Notes: generated by a model from the sequence alone, not told the origin. A stretch of DNA of 64,000 nucleotides from Synechococcus sp. PROS-9-1 (GCF_014279775.1 NZ_CP047961.1:186001-250000); one strand, 5' to 3'; shown: positions 26,356 through 35,760, numbered from the stretch's first letter. Numbers and translations: made by a program.

Positions 26356-26551
26356 CAAGTTTCGATCTGCACTAACCCACGCCCACCCTTCTCCAAAGTC
26401 ATTTCACCAGCATCAAGTTTTCAGCGATCTGTGATGCCTGGATCGTAATTTTTTCTGTACTACTCCGTTCCTGAGGTTTAGCTGTGATTTGCTGATAAGT
26501 ACACAATTTTCAAGGTTCTCATGAAAACTCGACTCTTTGCCTATTTATCTA

Positions 26552-27355
26552 ATGACTACTCCCTTGCTAATTGTTGTTCCAACACTTGATTCCTTTGGTT
26601 TATTGCCAAGACTTTGTACTTCATTGTGTGAGCAATCGTGGTCTGGGTGGCGTGTCTTGTTTATCGATGGACCCTCTTCTGCTGAACATCGTGAGTGGTT
26701 AAGCCAATGTTGTTTGTCTGATTCACGTTTCAGCTGGATTCCACAAGACCCTAATTCTCCCGGCATATTTGGTGCTATGAATCAGGGTTTTACTGCTGCT
26801 GCGCATCAGTCTGTTGAGTGGCTTTTGTTCTGGGGTTCTGATGACTGGGCAGCTTCTTCTACTATTTTTGCAGAAGTTTTTGAGGCAGTTCACAGCTCGA
26901 GCTCTCTAACGGCACAGCCTGATCTCATTGTATGCCGTGGTCGGTATGTGAATTTAGCAAGTAAATATGTTAAACGATCCACTTCTTTTCATCCGGAATG
27001 TTGTCTGGATGCATCTTCATATCGTCTTGCTTTGTTGTTGGGCGCTACCCCTCCACATCAGGCAACTCTCTTTGGTGTTGGTGCACGTAAGATTCTTGGA
27101 TATTACACCTCTGGATTCCGCCTTAGTGCCGATCTTGATTATTTTCTTCGATTGAGTATTTCGCCTAATATATGCATCCGATGCCTTGACCTTGATTTAG
27201 TGTATATGAGTGATTGTGGTGTTAGTGCAACGCAAACTAAGAGGCGTCTAAAAGAGGTTCGCTGGGCCTACAAGTATGCCTTTGGCTTGATATGGTGGCT
27301 GCCCTTCTTGCTGCGTTACATACGACGTTTCGTCAGCCTCCTTAGTCAAAGTTAA
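26552..27355 (+). CDS. Family 2 glycosyltransferase
   Basis: GT-A enzyme of the colanic-acid WcaA/WcaE-like kind. LLIVVPTLDSFGLLPRL forms the first unit, VLFIDGPSS near 36 the second strand, GIFGAMNQGF near 71 the G-I-Y-D-A-M-N-x-G block, and LLFWGSDDWA near 89 the metal-binding DD. PPHQATLFGV near 167 holds the conserved HQ. ATG 26552 is taken over TTG 26537, which adds five non-conserved residues. Composition starts to rise in GC from here to the right. The next gene follows after 13 bp, so it likely belongs to the initiation module (SDR, WecA-like, CapD-like). Confidence 0.87.
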   Translation: MTTPLLIVVPTLDSFGLLPRLCTSLCEQSWSGWRVLFIDGPSSAEHREWLSQCCLSDSRFSWIPQDPNSPGIFGAMNQGFTAAAHQSVEWLLFWGSDDWAASSTIFAEVFEAVHSSSSLTAQPDLIVCRGRYVNLASKYVKRSTSFHPECCLDASSYRLALLLGATPPHQATLFGVGARKILGYYTSGFRLSADLDYFLRLSISPNICIRCLDLDLVYMSDCGVSATQTKRRLKEVRWAYKYAFGLIWWLPFLLRYIRRFVSLLSQS

Positions 27356-27368
27356 CGATTTTCCCAAA

Positions 27369-28286
27369 ATGTATTTTCATGTCTTTGGCGCCTCCACTCC
27401 ATCAGGAAATGCTTTCAGGCAGACCGTATCGCGTGAACATCCGGCTTCTCATCTCTATGTGTATTCTCGTCGGCCATCTAAACTTGATGGAGGCTTTGGT
27501 ACTGCTAGTTATGTTGATTTTTCCTGCCCAAAGCATTTTGTGCAAGCAGGAAATTTGGATTTGCCTGCCGCCTGGGTTTGTTTTGCGCCTATCTGGTTAT
27601 TAGCTCCGTTTCTTGAGCATCTCGCCAATAACCATTCAAAGCACCTTGCAAATGTGAAAAGTTTAGTGGCATGTTCATCGTCATCTGTTATTACCAAGCG
27701 TTTTGCCGCTAATCGTTTCGATCGTGAACTGGTAGCTCGACTTAATAGTTCAGAGCAGCTTTTAATTGAGACCTGCAAGCGAATTGAAATGCCATTTGCA
27801 ATTTTGCAGCCAACCCTGATCTATGGAAAGGTCGGTGTTTACGGCGATCGCAATCTCAGTCGCCTGCTACAGCAGCTGTGTCGTTTGCCTGTATTGCCGC
27901 TCCCTGCCGAGACTGGATTGCGCCAACCGATCCATTCGACTCAACTGGCCGCTGTGGCTCTGCACTTGGCCCAGCAACTCAAGGGCGCTGATTTTGATCC
28001 TTCTTTGCCGGAGCGGATTGCAGTCGGTGGCGACAGCACGCTCACTTACACAGAGATGATCAGTCGTCTTCAAAAGGCCCAGCTCTCTGGTGATCCAGCC
28101 CGGCGTTGTCGGTTGTTGCCGATACCTAATCGTCTGTTTTTCTTACTTCTTGCGCCACTGCTCTTGCGTTCACCTAAGGCTTTTGAAGCCGTGCTTCGTA
28201 TGGGTGCAAATCTTTCCGGTTTTACTCCCGCCCATCAGCTACTGGGCAGGGCACCTCAACCCTTTCCTGTGCTTCCTTTGGCTTGA
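27369..28286 (+). CDS. NAD-dependent epimerase/dehydratase-like SDR
   Basis: Atypical extended SDR of 305 aa. The N-terminal HVFGASTPSGNAFRQ replaces the usual TGxxGFIG glycine motif with a related loop. CSSSSVITKRFAAN near 100 covers the catalytic Ser region, while a clear Tyr-x-x-x-Lys is not evident, so activity in the classical sense is uncertain. LQPTLIYGKVGVYGDRNLSR near 152 is the R-P-x-x-x-Y-G-P-G block of epimerases. Proteins like this usually sit directly before WbpL/WecA-type genes, as here (one-base TGATG overlap), and are thought to make the UDP-sugar that starts the chain. That function is inferred from context. Confidence 0.75.
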   Translation: MYFHVFGASTPSGNAFRQTVSREHPASHLYVYSRRPSKLDGGFGTASYVDFSCPKHFVQAGNLDLPAAWVCFAPIWLLAPFLEHLANNHSKHLANVKSLVACSSSSVITKRFAANRFDRELVARLNSSEQLLIETCKRIEMPFAILQPTLIYGKVGVYGDRNLSRLLQQLCRLPVLPLPAETGLRQPIHSTQLAAVALHLAQQLKGADFDPSLPERIAVGGDSTLTYTEMISRLQKAQLSGDPARRCRLLPIPNRLFFLLLAPLLLRSPKAFEAVLRMGANLSGFTPAHQLLGRAPQPFPVLPLA

Positions 28287-29266
28287 TGGTCTTACCAGTG
28301 TTTCTTTCGATTGTTTTTTCCGCTGCAGTGAGCTGGTGTCTCCTCCTGGTGCTGATTCCCTGCCTCCACCGTCGCCTGCTTGATCAACCCAATGAGCGAA
28401 GCTCTCATCGCCGGCCTACGCCCCGTGGAGGTGGGGTGGCCTTTGTCGTTGTCGCCTCTGTTGCCAGTGCTCTGGCGTTGTTAGTTAGCTCCGGCTCAAC
28501 TTCGGCGCCTCTGCCCCTAGTTGCAGCACCCTTGTTAGCGCTGCCTCTGGCCCTGGTTGGTTTTCTCGACGATTGCCACAATCTTCCCGCTAGTTGGCGC
28601 TATGGCGTACAGCTTTCTAGTGCCGTGGTGGTCGTTCTGGCGAGCCCCCTGGTGGCTCCGTCCTTCGATTTACTGCCTCTATTGGTGATGTTGGTGATTG
28701 CTGTTACCGCGGTGATCAACTTCACCAACTTCATGGACGGTCTGGATGGCCTTGTGGCTGGTTGCGTTGCGGTGGCGATGACTGCAGCCGCCTTCCGGCT
28801 CACTACACCTTGGCCCATCTGGGCCCTGGTGGGCGCCTTGCTTGGGTTCCTGCTCTCGAACTGGAGCCCCGCAAAGGTGTTCATGGGTGATGTGGGCAGC
28901 ACCTTTTTGGGAGCCGTGTTTGCCCTGCTAGTCCTGCAGTCGTCCACCTGGTCGGAAGCACTCGCTTTGCTTCTAGTGGCCACACCGCTTTTAGGCGACG
29001 CTTGCCTTTGTGTGCCGCGGCGACTGATGGCGGGGCAGCAAGTAATTAATGCCCATCGCCTGCATCTCTTCCAGCGCCTCCATCAGGCCGGTTGGCCCCA
29101 TGCTCGCGTCTCCAGTCTTTACGTAGTAGCTACAGCTGTGCTCTCCATCGCACTCCTCTTGGGTGGTTTGCCTTGGGTGATAGCCCTTGCTGCCCTTGAG
29201 TTGTTGATCGGAATCTGGTTGGATCAACACGTGGCCGTTCCCTTTGCCGTGGCATCCCGTACTTGA
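28286..29266 (+). CDS. Undecaprenyl-phosphate N-acetylhexosaminyl-1-phosphate transferase (WecA/WbpL-like)
   Basis: Polytopic phosphoglycosyltransferase that starts glycan assembly on undecaprenyl phosphate. DQPNERSSHRRPTPRGGG (about residues 34-51) is the first cytoplasmic signature with the RRPTPRGGG loop. ALVGFLDDCHNLPAS near 93 has the DD metal site, NFTNFMDGLDGLVAG near 147 has the catalytic NxxNxxDGxDG, and SPAKVFMGDVGSTFLG near 193 is the third conserved loop. CVPRRLMAGQQVINAHRLHL near 250 is the sugar-recognition loop (HRxHLYQ-like). About ten membrane segments. The first base of ATG overlaps the SDR stop, and its own TGA overlaps the TTG of the next gene. Confidence 0.92.
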   Translation: MVLPVFLSIVFSAAVSWCLLLVLIPCLHRRLLDQPNERSSHRRPTPRGGGVAFVVVASVASALALLVSSGSTSAPLPLVAAPLLALPLALVGFLDDCHNLPASWRYGVQLSSAVVVVLASPLVAPSFDLLPLLVMLVIAVTAVINFTNFMDGLDGLVAGCVAVAMTAAAFRLTTPWPIWALVGALLGFLLSNWSPAKVFMGDVGSTFLGAVFALLVLQSSTWSEALALLLVATPLLGDACLCVPRRLMAGQQVINAHRLHLFQRLHQAGWPHARVSSLYVVATAVLSIALLLGGLPWVIALAALELLIGIWLDQHVAVPFAVASRT

Positions 29267-31203
29267 AACCTAAGTTGTCGCGTTCATATTCCATCGGTGT
29301 AGCCGAGCGAGCTGTTCGCTTTCCGCCTAGAGCCCGCCGGCTGCTGTTGATCGGCATAGACGTTCTGTTGCTTCCCCTGGCGGTGTGGCTCAGCTTCTGG
29401 TTGCGGTTGGCCCATCCGCTCCTTCCAGGTTTTCAGGCTGCTGGCTTGTGGTTGCTACCAGCAGTGCTTCTGATCGGACTACCGCTATATGCCTTCACTG
29501 GGCAGTACAAAGGACTGACGCGTTACGTGGGCAGCACTGCCTTATATCGCCTTGCTGGACGCAATGGACTGCTGGTGCTCCTTCTGGCAGTAACCGGATT
29601 GATGCTGCGTTTTCCAATGCCTCCGCGCAGCAGCTGGATCCTGCTCTGGTTGTTGCTTACCGGTTTCACCGGGGCGGTGCGTTTTGCCCTGCGTGATCTT
29701 CTGTTGTCGTTGAGATCGATGGCGAACAAGCATATGGTGCGTGTTGCCATCTATGGAGCTGGGGAGGCTGGTGGCCAGCTTGCTGCTGCATTGCGCCTGG
29801 CTGGCAATCACCAGATCATTACCTTTCTCGATGATGCTCCGAGTCTCTGGCGGCGCACGATCAACGGCATTCCGATCCAGCCCCCCCTGGTGCTCAGCCA
29901 GATCCAGGATCAGCTTGATCAGGTGTTGTTGGCAATTCCCTCTAAGCCCCGCAGTGAACGACGCCGCATCGTGTCTGAATTGCAATGCCAGTCGATCCCG
30001 GTTTTGCAGATCCCCTCGGTTGATGACCTCATCTCCGGTCGAGCCCGCATCGATGCCCTGCGTCCCGTTGCAATTGAAGACCTGCTCGGACGTGATTCCT
30101 TGCCGCCAGTGCCTGACATGCTCGGGCCTGGTCTGCGAGATTCGGTGATCTGCGTCACCGGTGCCGGTGGCTCGATCGGTTCTGAGCTCTGCCGCCAGAT
30201 GCTTTCCATGCGACCGGCTCGATTAATCTTACTGGAAATTAGCGAACCCTCACTCTATGTAGTCGAGCAAGAGTTGCTCGCGCTGCTGCCTGAAGGTGTG
30301 ATCCTTCAGGCGGTGCTCGGAAGTGCTTTTAATCCTCAGTTTATGCAGCAACTTTTTGCTGATCAGGCTGTTGATTTTGTTTTTCATGCAGCAGCCTATA
30401 AACATGTGCCTTTAGTGGAGGCAAATCCCCTCGCGGGCTTGGCCAACAACGTTGTCTCAACTCGGGTAGTGTGCCGTGCTGCCTCTGCTGCCGGCGTTAG
30501 CAAGGTGGTGCTAATTTCTACCGATAAGGCTGTTCGCCCCACCAATGTGATGGGTGCCACAAAGCGTTTGGCAGAACTGGTGATGCAGGCTTTTTCGCAA
30601 GAGTCGAACAGCACCTGCTTCGCCATGGTGCGCTTCGGCAATGTGCTGGGATCCTCGGGATCGGTAGTGCCACTGTTCCGCCGCCAGATAGCGGCCGGTG
30701 GGCCAATTACCCTTACTCACCCGGAGATTATTCGCTACTTCATGACTATCCCCGAAGCCGCTCAGTTGGTCCTGCTGGCCTCGGGTTTTGCTAGCGGCGG
30801 TGAAGTATTCCTTCTCGATATGGGCGAACCGGTACGGATCAAGAATTTGGCTGAACAGATGGTGCGCCTCAGCGGTCTCTCCCTGCGTGATGCTCATAAC
30901 CCCAGCGGTGACATCGAGATCGTCTGCACGGGCTTGCGGCCCGGCGAGAAGCTCTACGAGGAGCTGCTGATCGAAGCCGAGAGCGAAGCTACTGCCCATC
31001 CCTTGATCTACCGCGCCCAGGAAAGGGCCCTGCAGCCGGAATTCCTCTGGCCACGCCTCGATGCTCTCGAGGCTGCTATCACCGCCCAGAATGTGGAGGC
31101 TGCGCTTGCGTTGCTGGAGGAACTGGTGCCCGAGTGGCAGCGAGGAGATGGAGGGAAAGGCGTTGGTGTGGAGCCCGCTGCTAAGGAGGAGAACGATGCA
31201 TAG
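29263..31203 (+). CDS. Membrane-bound UDP-sugar 4,6-dehydratase/epimerase (FlaA1/CapD/WbpM family)
   Basis: 646 residues. The N-terminal part (about 25-150) has four membrane segments (IGIDVLLLPLAVWLSFWLRL and following). A first Rossmann domain (VAIYGAGEAGGQLAAALRLA near 163) is followed by the catalytic SDR domain: VTGAGGSIGSELCRQML near 298, FHAAAYKHVPLVE near 376, ISTDKAVRPTNVMGATKR near 420 (Met replaces the usual catalytic Tyr region, as in WbpM/FlaA1 proteins) and LTHPEIIRYFMTIPEA near 483. It converts UDP-GlcNAc to a 4-keto-6-deoxy sugar, giving precursors such as UDP-QuiNAc/FucNAc for the WecA-like enzyme next door. The start is TTG 29263, overlapping the previous stop by four bases, which fits translational coupling. 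Confidence 0.92.
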   Translation: MKPKLSRSYSIGVAERAVRFPPRARRLLLIGIDVLLLPLAVWLSFWLRLAHPLLPGFQAAGLWLLPAVLLIGLPLYAFTGQYKGLTRYVGSTALYRLAGRNGLLVLLLAVTGLMLRFPMPPRSSWILLWLLLTGFTGAVRFALRDLLLSLRSMANKHMVRVAIYGAGEAGGQLAAALRLAGNHQIITFLDDAPSLWRRTINGIPIQPPLVLSQIQDQLDQVLLAIPSKPRSERRRIVSELQCQSIPVLQIPSVDDLISGRARIDALRPVAIEDLLGRDSLPPVPDMLGPGLRDSVICVTGAGGSIGSELCRQMLSMRPARLILLEISEPSLYVVEQELLALLPEGVILQAVLGSAFNPQFMQQLFADQAVDFVFHAAAYKHVPLVEANPLAGLANNVVSTRVVCRAASAAGVSKVVLISTDKAVRPTNVMGATKRLAELVMQAFSQESNSTCFAMVRFGNVLGSSGSVVPLFRRQIAAGGPITLTHPEIIRYFMTIPEAAQLVLLASGFASGGEVFLLDMGEPVRIKNLAEQMVRLSGLSLRDAHNPSGDIEIVCTGLRPGEKLYEELLIEAESEATAHPLIYRAQERALQPEFLWPRLDALEAAITAQNVEAALALLEELVPEWQRGDGGKGVGVEPAAKEENDA

Positions 31204-31317
31204 GCTTCGTTGATGGCTGTAAGGGCCTAGAAGCGCTACCTGCGCATTCTCCTGCTGCCAGTGCTCAATGTCCGATGCTGAAGACGTATCTGTGCTGCTG
31301 ATCCCAGTGAGGCCGTC

Positions 31318-33072
31318 TTGAGCGCCTTGGTCACGTTTCTGTTGTTGGCGCTTGCGATCGCCTGTTTCATCGGCGGTTGGCTAGCGCCTGAGCTGGTGGC
31401 CTTATTGGCTGCAGGCCTGTTTATGGCCACAGGGGTTCTCACTCCCAACGAGGCCTTGGCTGGATTTGGTAGCCCTGCCCTGATCACTTTGGTGGGCTTG
31501 TTTGTGCTCTCCAATGGCTTGCTGCACAGCGGCGCCTTGGATCGCTTGCGTGAATTGTTGGCATCGCCGAGGATCCGCAACCCCAGCCAGTTGATGGTGG
31601 TTTTTGGCTTTGTGGTGGCGCCGATTTCCGGGTTCATCCCCAATACCCCGATCGTGGCGATTTTGTTGCCGGTGGTGCAGGGCTGGTGTCAACGCCGCGG
31701 GATCAGCCCGTCGCGGGTGTTGATGCCGCTGTCGTTTGCGACTTTGATTGGCGGCACGATCACTTTGATTGGCACCACCACCAGCCTGCTCGCCAGTGAC
31801 TTGGTCACCAGGCTGGGCTATGGCTCCTTTGAGCTGTTTTCTTTTACGGCCATCGGCATTCCGGTATGGCTGATCGGTGCCTGTTATCTCGTGATTGCCG
31901 GCCGTTTTCTCCCCGATCGCGGGGATCAAAACGACGACAATCTGCAGGCCTTGAGCCGTGATGGCTACCTCACGGAGGTGGTGATTCCGCAGCGCTCTCC
32001 GCTCTGTGAGGTCACCCTGCATGAGAGCAGGTTGCAGCGCCGCTTTGATGTGGATGTGCTCGATGTGCACCGGGATGGCCAACGGCTGCAGCCGCCCCTT
32101 GCCCAATTGCGTTTGCAAGCCGCCGATCGCTTGCTGTTGCGTTGCAGCCGCCAGGAGCTGTTGCGCTTGCAGCAAGACCGGATGGTGGATCTCGCCGGCA
32201 CCCTTCTCGCCGAGGAGTTGCTCCACATCCGTCATGCCGAAGTGTTGGTGCCGGCTGGCTCGTTATTGGCTGGCGCCACGCTGCGTGAGCTGCGCTTTCG
32301 CCAGCGTTTTAATGCCACGGTGCTGGCTGTGAACCGGGCGAACAGCACCCTCCGTGATCGCTTGGGGCGAGTGGTTTTAAGAGAAGGAGACATGCTGCTG
32401 CTGCAGGCCCCCCTCGATGCCCTGCGAGGACTGCAGCAATCCAGTGATCTGGTGGTGCTCGATCAGCTCGACGACGATCTTCCCTCCACCCACCGCAAAG
32501 GCTTAGCGATCAGCGTGATGCTGGCGGTACTGCTGCTCGCAGGCTTCAAGGTGATGCCCCTGGTAGCAGCCGTGCTCGTGGGTGTGGGGGTGTTGGTGAT
32601 CGGCAAATGCCTCGATGCTGGTACCGCCCTGCGCTCGATTCGTTGGGATCTCTATCTGCTGCTGGGTGGCCTTTACAGCTTCAGTGTGGCCATGCAGAAA
32701 ACAGGGCTGGCTGATCAGGCGGCTTCAAGCTTGCTCACGCTCTTGCAGCACAGCTCTGCTTACGTGTCTTTATTGGTGATCTATGCGATCACCCTGGTGG
32801 CCACCGAACTGCTCAGCAATGCGGCTGCTGTGGCCCTGGTTTTACCGATCGCCGCTGCTGTCGCCACCGGCTTGGGGCAGCCGCCGATGTTGTTTGCCAC
32901 AGCCGTGGTGTTTGCGGCCAGCCAGAGCTTCCTCTCGCCGATTGGCTATCAAACCAACCTGATGGTGTATGCCCCTGGTCGCTACCGCTTCCTTGATTTT
33001 TTCCGCTTTGGCTGGCCGCTCTCGCTGGCTTACACCCTGATGGTGCCGCTGCTGTTGCTCTGGTTTGCTTAA
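31318..33072 (+). CDS. SLC13/DASS-type permease with TrkA-C domains
   Basis: Complete inner-membrane transporter of the divalent-anion:Na+ symporter group, probably for sulfate or dicarboxylates. The N-terminal membrane block (residues 1-200) includes [15 protein letters not shown] and [16 protein letters not shown], the S-N-T/TT substrate loop. Two TrkA-C (RCK-C) domains lie at about 215-290 and 300-380 ([19 protein letters not shown]). The second membrane block runs from about 390 to 584 with [19 protein letters not shown] and [17 protein letters not shown], the mirrored substrate loop. A TTG start at 31318 is used because an in-frame stop lies just upstream at 31279. Its 5' end is duplicated at 15.2 kb. 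Confidence 0.88.
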   Translation: MSALVTFLLLALAIACFIGGWLAPELVALLAAGLFMATGVLTPNEALAGFGSPALITLVGLFVLSNGLLHSGALDRLRELLASPRIRNPSQLMVVFGFVVAPISGFIPNTPIVAILLPVVQGWCQRRGISPSRVLMPLSFATLIGGTITLIGTTTSLLASDLVTRLGYGSFELFSFTAIGIPVWLIGACYLVIAGRFLPDRGDQNDDNLQALSRDGYLTEVVIPQRSPLCEVTLHESRLQRRFDVDVLDVHRDGQRLQPPLAQLRLQAADRLLLRCSRQELLRLQQDRMVDLAGTLLAEELLHIRHAEVLVPAGSLLAGATLRELRFRQRFNATVLAVNRANSTLRDRLGRVVLREGDMLLLQAPLDALRGLQQSSDLVVLDQLDDDLPSTHRKGLAISVMLAVLLLAGFKVMPLVAAVLVGVGVLVIGKCLDAGTALRSIRWDLYLLLGGLYSFSVAMQKTGLADQAASSLLTLLQHSSAYVSLLVIYAITLVATELLSNAAAVALVLPIAAAVATGLGQPPMLFATAVVFAASQSFLSPIGYQTNLMVYAPGRYRFLDFFRFGWPLSLAYTLMVPLLLLWFA

Positions 33073-33635
33073 AGCTCCAGTAGTCCTGGCGGTGGGGTGA
33101 GCAGCAACCAGCCCTCCTCCAGCTGCACCTCGGGCACGATCGCCTCCACAAAGGGAACCAACACCGTTTTGCCGCTGTGAAGCTTGATCTCCAGCAGGTC
33201 ATTGCCACCGCTGATCAGGTTGCTCACCGTGCCGATCGATTCATCATTGCCGGCCAAGCGTGCCTCGAGGCCCACCAGATCGAGCAGGTGGAACTCACCA
33301 TCAGCGAGTTCGGGCCGGTCTTCTGCGGGCACCAGCACGGTGCAGCCCACGAGCGCTTCGGCGCTCATGCGGTTGCTTACGCCTTTCAAGCGCACCACAT
33401 AGAGGCTTTTGCCTGGCAGTTGCCGGCCTTCGAGCAGCTCCACTTCTTTGACTGCTGATCCCTTGGCTTGCAGCCAGCGAGGCCCCGGTTCGGTGAAGCG
33501 TTCCGGGAAATCACTCGCCGGGTTCAGGCGTAGCTCGCCCCGCAATCCCTGAGCGCCCACGAGCTGCCCCACCGGTAGCCATTCGTCTGCGCTGTTCGGA
33601 TCAGCTGAGCTAAGTGACGGAGTGGAAGTCATCAT
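33069..33635 (-). CDS. rimM: Ribosome maturation factor RimM
   Basis: Helps 16S rRNA processing and 30S head assembly by binding ribosomal protein S19. [19 protein letters not shown] (about residues 19-37) is the conserved RimM N-terminal start (VGKIxxxhGlrGElkv). The PRC-barrel second domain begins near [17 protein letters not shown] (about 110), and the C-terminal [20 protein letters not shown] block is typical. Its 188 aa are normal. It converges on the permease gene, with stops overlapping by 4 bp, and diverges from the ndhS-like gene. The first 16 residues are unconserved, and the second Met is equally possible as start. Confidence 0.93.
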   Translation of the reverse strand: MMTSTPSLSSADPNSADEWLPVGQLVGAQGLRGELRLNPASDFPERFTEPGPRWLQAKGSAVKEVELLEGRQLPGKSLYVVRLKGVSNRMSAEALVGCTVLVPAEDRPELADGEFHLLDLVGLEARLAGNDESIGTVSNLISGGNDLLEIKLHSGKTVLVPFVEAIVPEVQLEEGWLLLTPPPGLLEL

Positions 33636-33668
33636 TCGATAATGCTCCTACGACTGCCCGTTTCTGTC

Positions 33669-33851
33669 ATGGCCTCCGCCACTCCGATCCTGCCTGGTGC
33701 CACGGTCATCGTGGTGGACGCCCGTTCGATCTATGCCGGCTACACCGGGTTTGTGCAGCGCATCAGTGGCGATCGCGCCGCTGTGCTATTTGAAGGGGGC
33801 AACTGGGACAAGCTCGTGACAATGCGTCTGAGCGATCTCAGCGCCGCCTGA
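33669..33851 (+). CDS. ndhS: NdhS-like small SH3-domain protein (NDH-1 subunit S)
   Basis: Small (60 aa) protein with the SH3-like sequence [20 protein letters not shown] followed by [14 protein letters not shown], the pattern I know from cyanobacterial NdhS (DUF3252), the ferredoxin-docking subunit of photosynthetic NDH-1. I chose ATG 33669. ATG 33642 upstream would add nine residues that are not part of the fold. It is transcribed divergently from rimM, and a potassium channel gene follows 4 bp after its stop. The assignment to NdhS is from memory of the family and reasonably specific. Confidence 0.75.
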   Translation: MASATPILPGATVIVVDARSIYAGYTGFVQRISGDRAAVLFEGGNWDKLVTMRLSDLSAA

Positions 33852-33855
33852 TCTG

Positions 33856-34665
33856 GTGTCGTTGCGCCTGCGCTTACGGAAGATTGTTCTTGAGGCAGAC
33901 ACCCGGACCGGCCGTGTCTACAACCTGATCATTTTCGGCACGATTCTGCTCAGCGTGGCTGGATTGCTCGTTCAGCCCCATCCCTTGAGGCTGGCCGCGC
34001 CGGGGGAAGTGCCCAGCTGGGTCGGGCAACTCGAACATGGTTGTTTGTTGGTGTTCATCGCCGAATTCTTGCTGCACCTATGGGTGTCGCCCAGGCCGCG
34101 CAAATACTTGTTCAGCTTTTACGGCCTGATTGATGTTTCAGCCGTTCTGTTTTTTTTCGATCCCCAGATCAACATTGGTCTGTTTCTATGAATCTTAAAG
34201 TTTGGGCGGTTGCTGCGCGTGTTCAAGCTGCTGCGCTTCCTCGATGAAGCCCAGTTGCTGGGCAATGCCTTGAAGGCCAGTGCTCGCCGCATTGGCGTGT
34301 TTTTGTTTTTTGTGGTGCTGGCCCAGGTGGTGCTGGGCTACTTGATGGTGCTTGTGGAAAGCAGCCATCCAGAAACCCAGTTCCAAACGGTTGGCCAAGG
34401 GGTGTATTGGGCGATCGTCACGATGACCACCGTGGGTTACGGAGACATCGTTCCCCAAATCGTGCTCGGCCAATTACTGGCAGCGGTGGTGATGCTGCTG
34501 GGCTTTGGGATCATCGCCATTCCCACGGGGATCATCACCGTGGAAACGATGCAGCAGGTACGCCGCGGTGGCCGCAGCTGCCTGAGTTGTGGGGCGCAGA
34601 GCCATCGCTCGGAAGCGCTGCATTGCGATCAGTGCGGGGCGATCTTGCCGCCCCTATCGGCGTGA
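33856..34665 (+). pseudogene. Voltage-gated-type potassium channel gene interrupted by one in-frame TGA
   Basis: Reading through a TGA at 34189-34191 gives one continuous frame of about 269 codons for a six-segment ion channel. Residues 20-110 contain S1-S3 (YNLIIFGTILLSVAGLLV and LLVFIAEFLLHLW). After the stop comes ILKFGRLLRVFKLLRFLDEA, the charged S4-like segment. Then follow S5 and the pore helix with MTTVGYGDIVPQ, the K+ selectivity filter TVGYGD, and S6. The C-terminus carries CLSCGAQSHRSEALHCDQCG, a zinc-ribbon-like pair of CxxC motifs. The stop most simply arose from TGG (Trp). It could be a recent pseudogene or a sequencing error. An internal TTG at 34210 could start a pore-only product. 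Confidence 0.8.
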
Positions 34666-34759
34666 GGTGCGATGGAGCTCACCAGCCGAGTCCAGCACCG
34701 GTAGAAGAGCCGCACCCGCTTCGATGCTCTGATCGCGAAAAAGATCAGGGGTGAAACCT

Positions 34760-34986
34760 TCAGATGTCGAAGAGCGACCAGAGCATCACTTGGGTATCAA
34801 GCAGACAGCACATCAAAGCTTGAAAAGTTCGGAAATCTGCTGATCCACGGCCTCGCCAAACGCTTCATCCACTTGGGAGGCCTGAAGGGAAAGAGCAGAG
34901 AGACTTCCAGGATCCTTCAAGCCGGCAGCAGAAGCGCAGGGAACCAACTTCAGCTCAGCTTTGCCTTCAGGGGGGTTCTTGTTCAA
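34760..34986 (-). pseudogene. Possible relic of a type II toxin-antitoxin pair downstream of rnc
   Basis: On the minus strand, a 57-codon frame (34986 to 34813, TTG start) ends in QISELFKL and its TGA overlaps an ATG (TGATG at 34815-34811). The second frame is only 17 codons: MCCLLDTQVMLWSLFDI, then stop. LLDTxVxLW is the start of PIN-domain (VapC-like) toxins, including the first catalytic Asp. No continuation of a PIN domain is found in the following roughly 90 bp. The first frame is not a recognisable antitoxin. This is a motif-based suggestion only. The rest of 34666-34759 shows nothing. Confidence 0.35.
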
Positions 34987-34995
34987 CTCTTTGCC

Positions 34996-35760
34996 TCAGC
35001 TGTTTTGAGTTTGAGAGCTAGATGGAACGCTTGCAAGTGTTGTTTGTTGCATCGCAGCTTTGGCCGCCTGCTGCTCCGCTTGGCGCCGCGATCCACCCCA
35101 GGCTTCTGCCCTTGGCTTGTTTTGGTCTTGGATGAACACCTGGCAATGAAAGCGCCGCGGATCGCCATGGCGTTGGCTGATTTCGCTGCAGACGTAGCTA
35201 GGTAGTCCCAGCCCCTGGGCTTGGGTCCATTCCTGCAATGCCGACTTGCTGTTTCCGCGGTGGGGATCGGCGAGCACCTCACGGCTGGTTTCGCGCCAGT
35301 AGGGCGTCAGCCAACTTTGTACCGGAGACACCTTGCCGCTGATCCGGTAGAGCGCACCGATCAGGGCTTCGCAGTGCTCGGCGCGGAGGGTGGCGCGTGC
35401 TGCTGTGTCACCGCTAGCTTTCGCTCCCAGCTTGATGAGCGCTTCGATGTCGATGTTGCTTCCCAGCTCCGCCAACCAGCGGTCGCTTACCAATTGGGCT
35501 CTCAGAGCAGAGCGCTCCCCCACAGGCATTTGGGGGTGTTCGGATTCGATGAAATCCGAAGCCGCGAGCCGCAGCACGGCATCACCAAGAAACTCCAGCT
35601 GTTCGTGATGGCGGGCAAGCCCGGTGGAGGTGTGGGTGAGCGCTTCATCGAGATGCGCCAACTGCTCCTGGCTCAGCTCTCCCTGTGTCGCAAGGCTCGA
35701 ACCTGCAACCAGTTGCTGCCAGAGCGCTTGGAGTTGCTGTTCACGCTGGGGAGTAATCAC
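34996..35760 (-). CDS. rnc: Ribonuclease III
   Basis: Double-strand-specific endoribonuclease for rRNA and mRNA processing. The catalytic signature HEQLEFLGDAVLRLAASDF (about residues 52-70) carries the acidic metal ligands. AEHCEALIGALY near 126 is the second active-site block with its Glu. A C-terminal dsRNA-binding domain runs from about 165 to 240 (SALQEWTQAQGLGLPSYVC to RRQAEQQAAKAAM). I chose GTG 35760, which leaves 254 aa, because the longest possible frame would start inside the 3' end of the RNase P RNA gene. The final residues are Gln/Ser-rich. It lies directly downstream of rnpB on the same strand. Confidence 0.93.
   Translation of the reverse strand: MITPQREQQLQALWQQLVAGSSLATQGELSQEQLAHLDEALTHTSTGLARHHEQLEFLGDAVLRLAASDFIESEHPQMPVGERSALRAQLVSDRWLAELGSNIDIEALIKLGAKASGDTAARATLRAEHCEALIGALYRISGKVSPVQSWLTPYWRETSREVLADPHRGNSKSALQEWTQAQGLGLPSYVCSEISQRHGDPRRFHCQVFIQDQNKPRAEAWGGSRRQAEQQAAKAAMQQTTLASVPSSSQTQNS

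Noticed and set aside
31402-32235. 277-codon minus-strand frame rich in Gln, His and Arg
   Set aside because: Reverse-strand shadow of the SLC13 permease; the composition is that expected from complementing hydrophobic codons.
34873-35205. Plus-strand open frame of 110 codons
   Set aside because: It lies antisense to the 3' end of rnc and its translation shows no family pattern; rnc codon use explains the openness.
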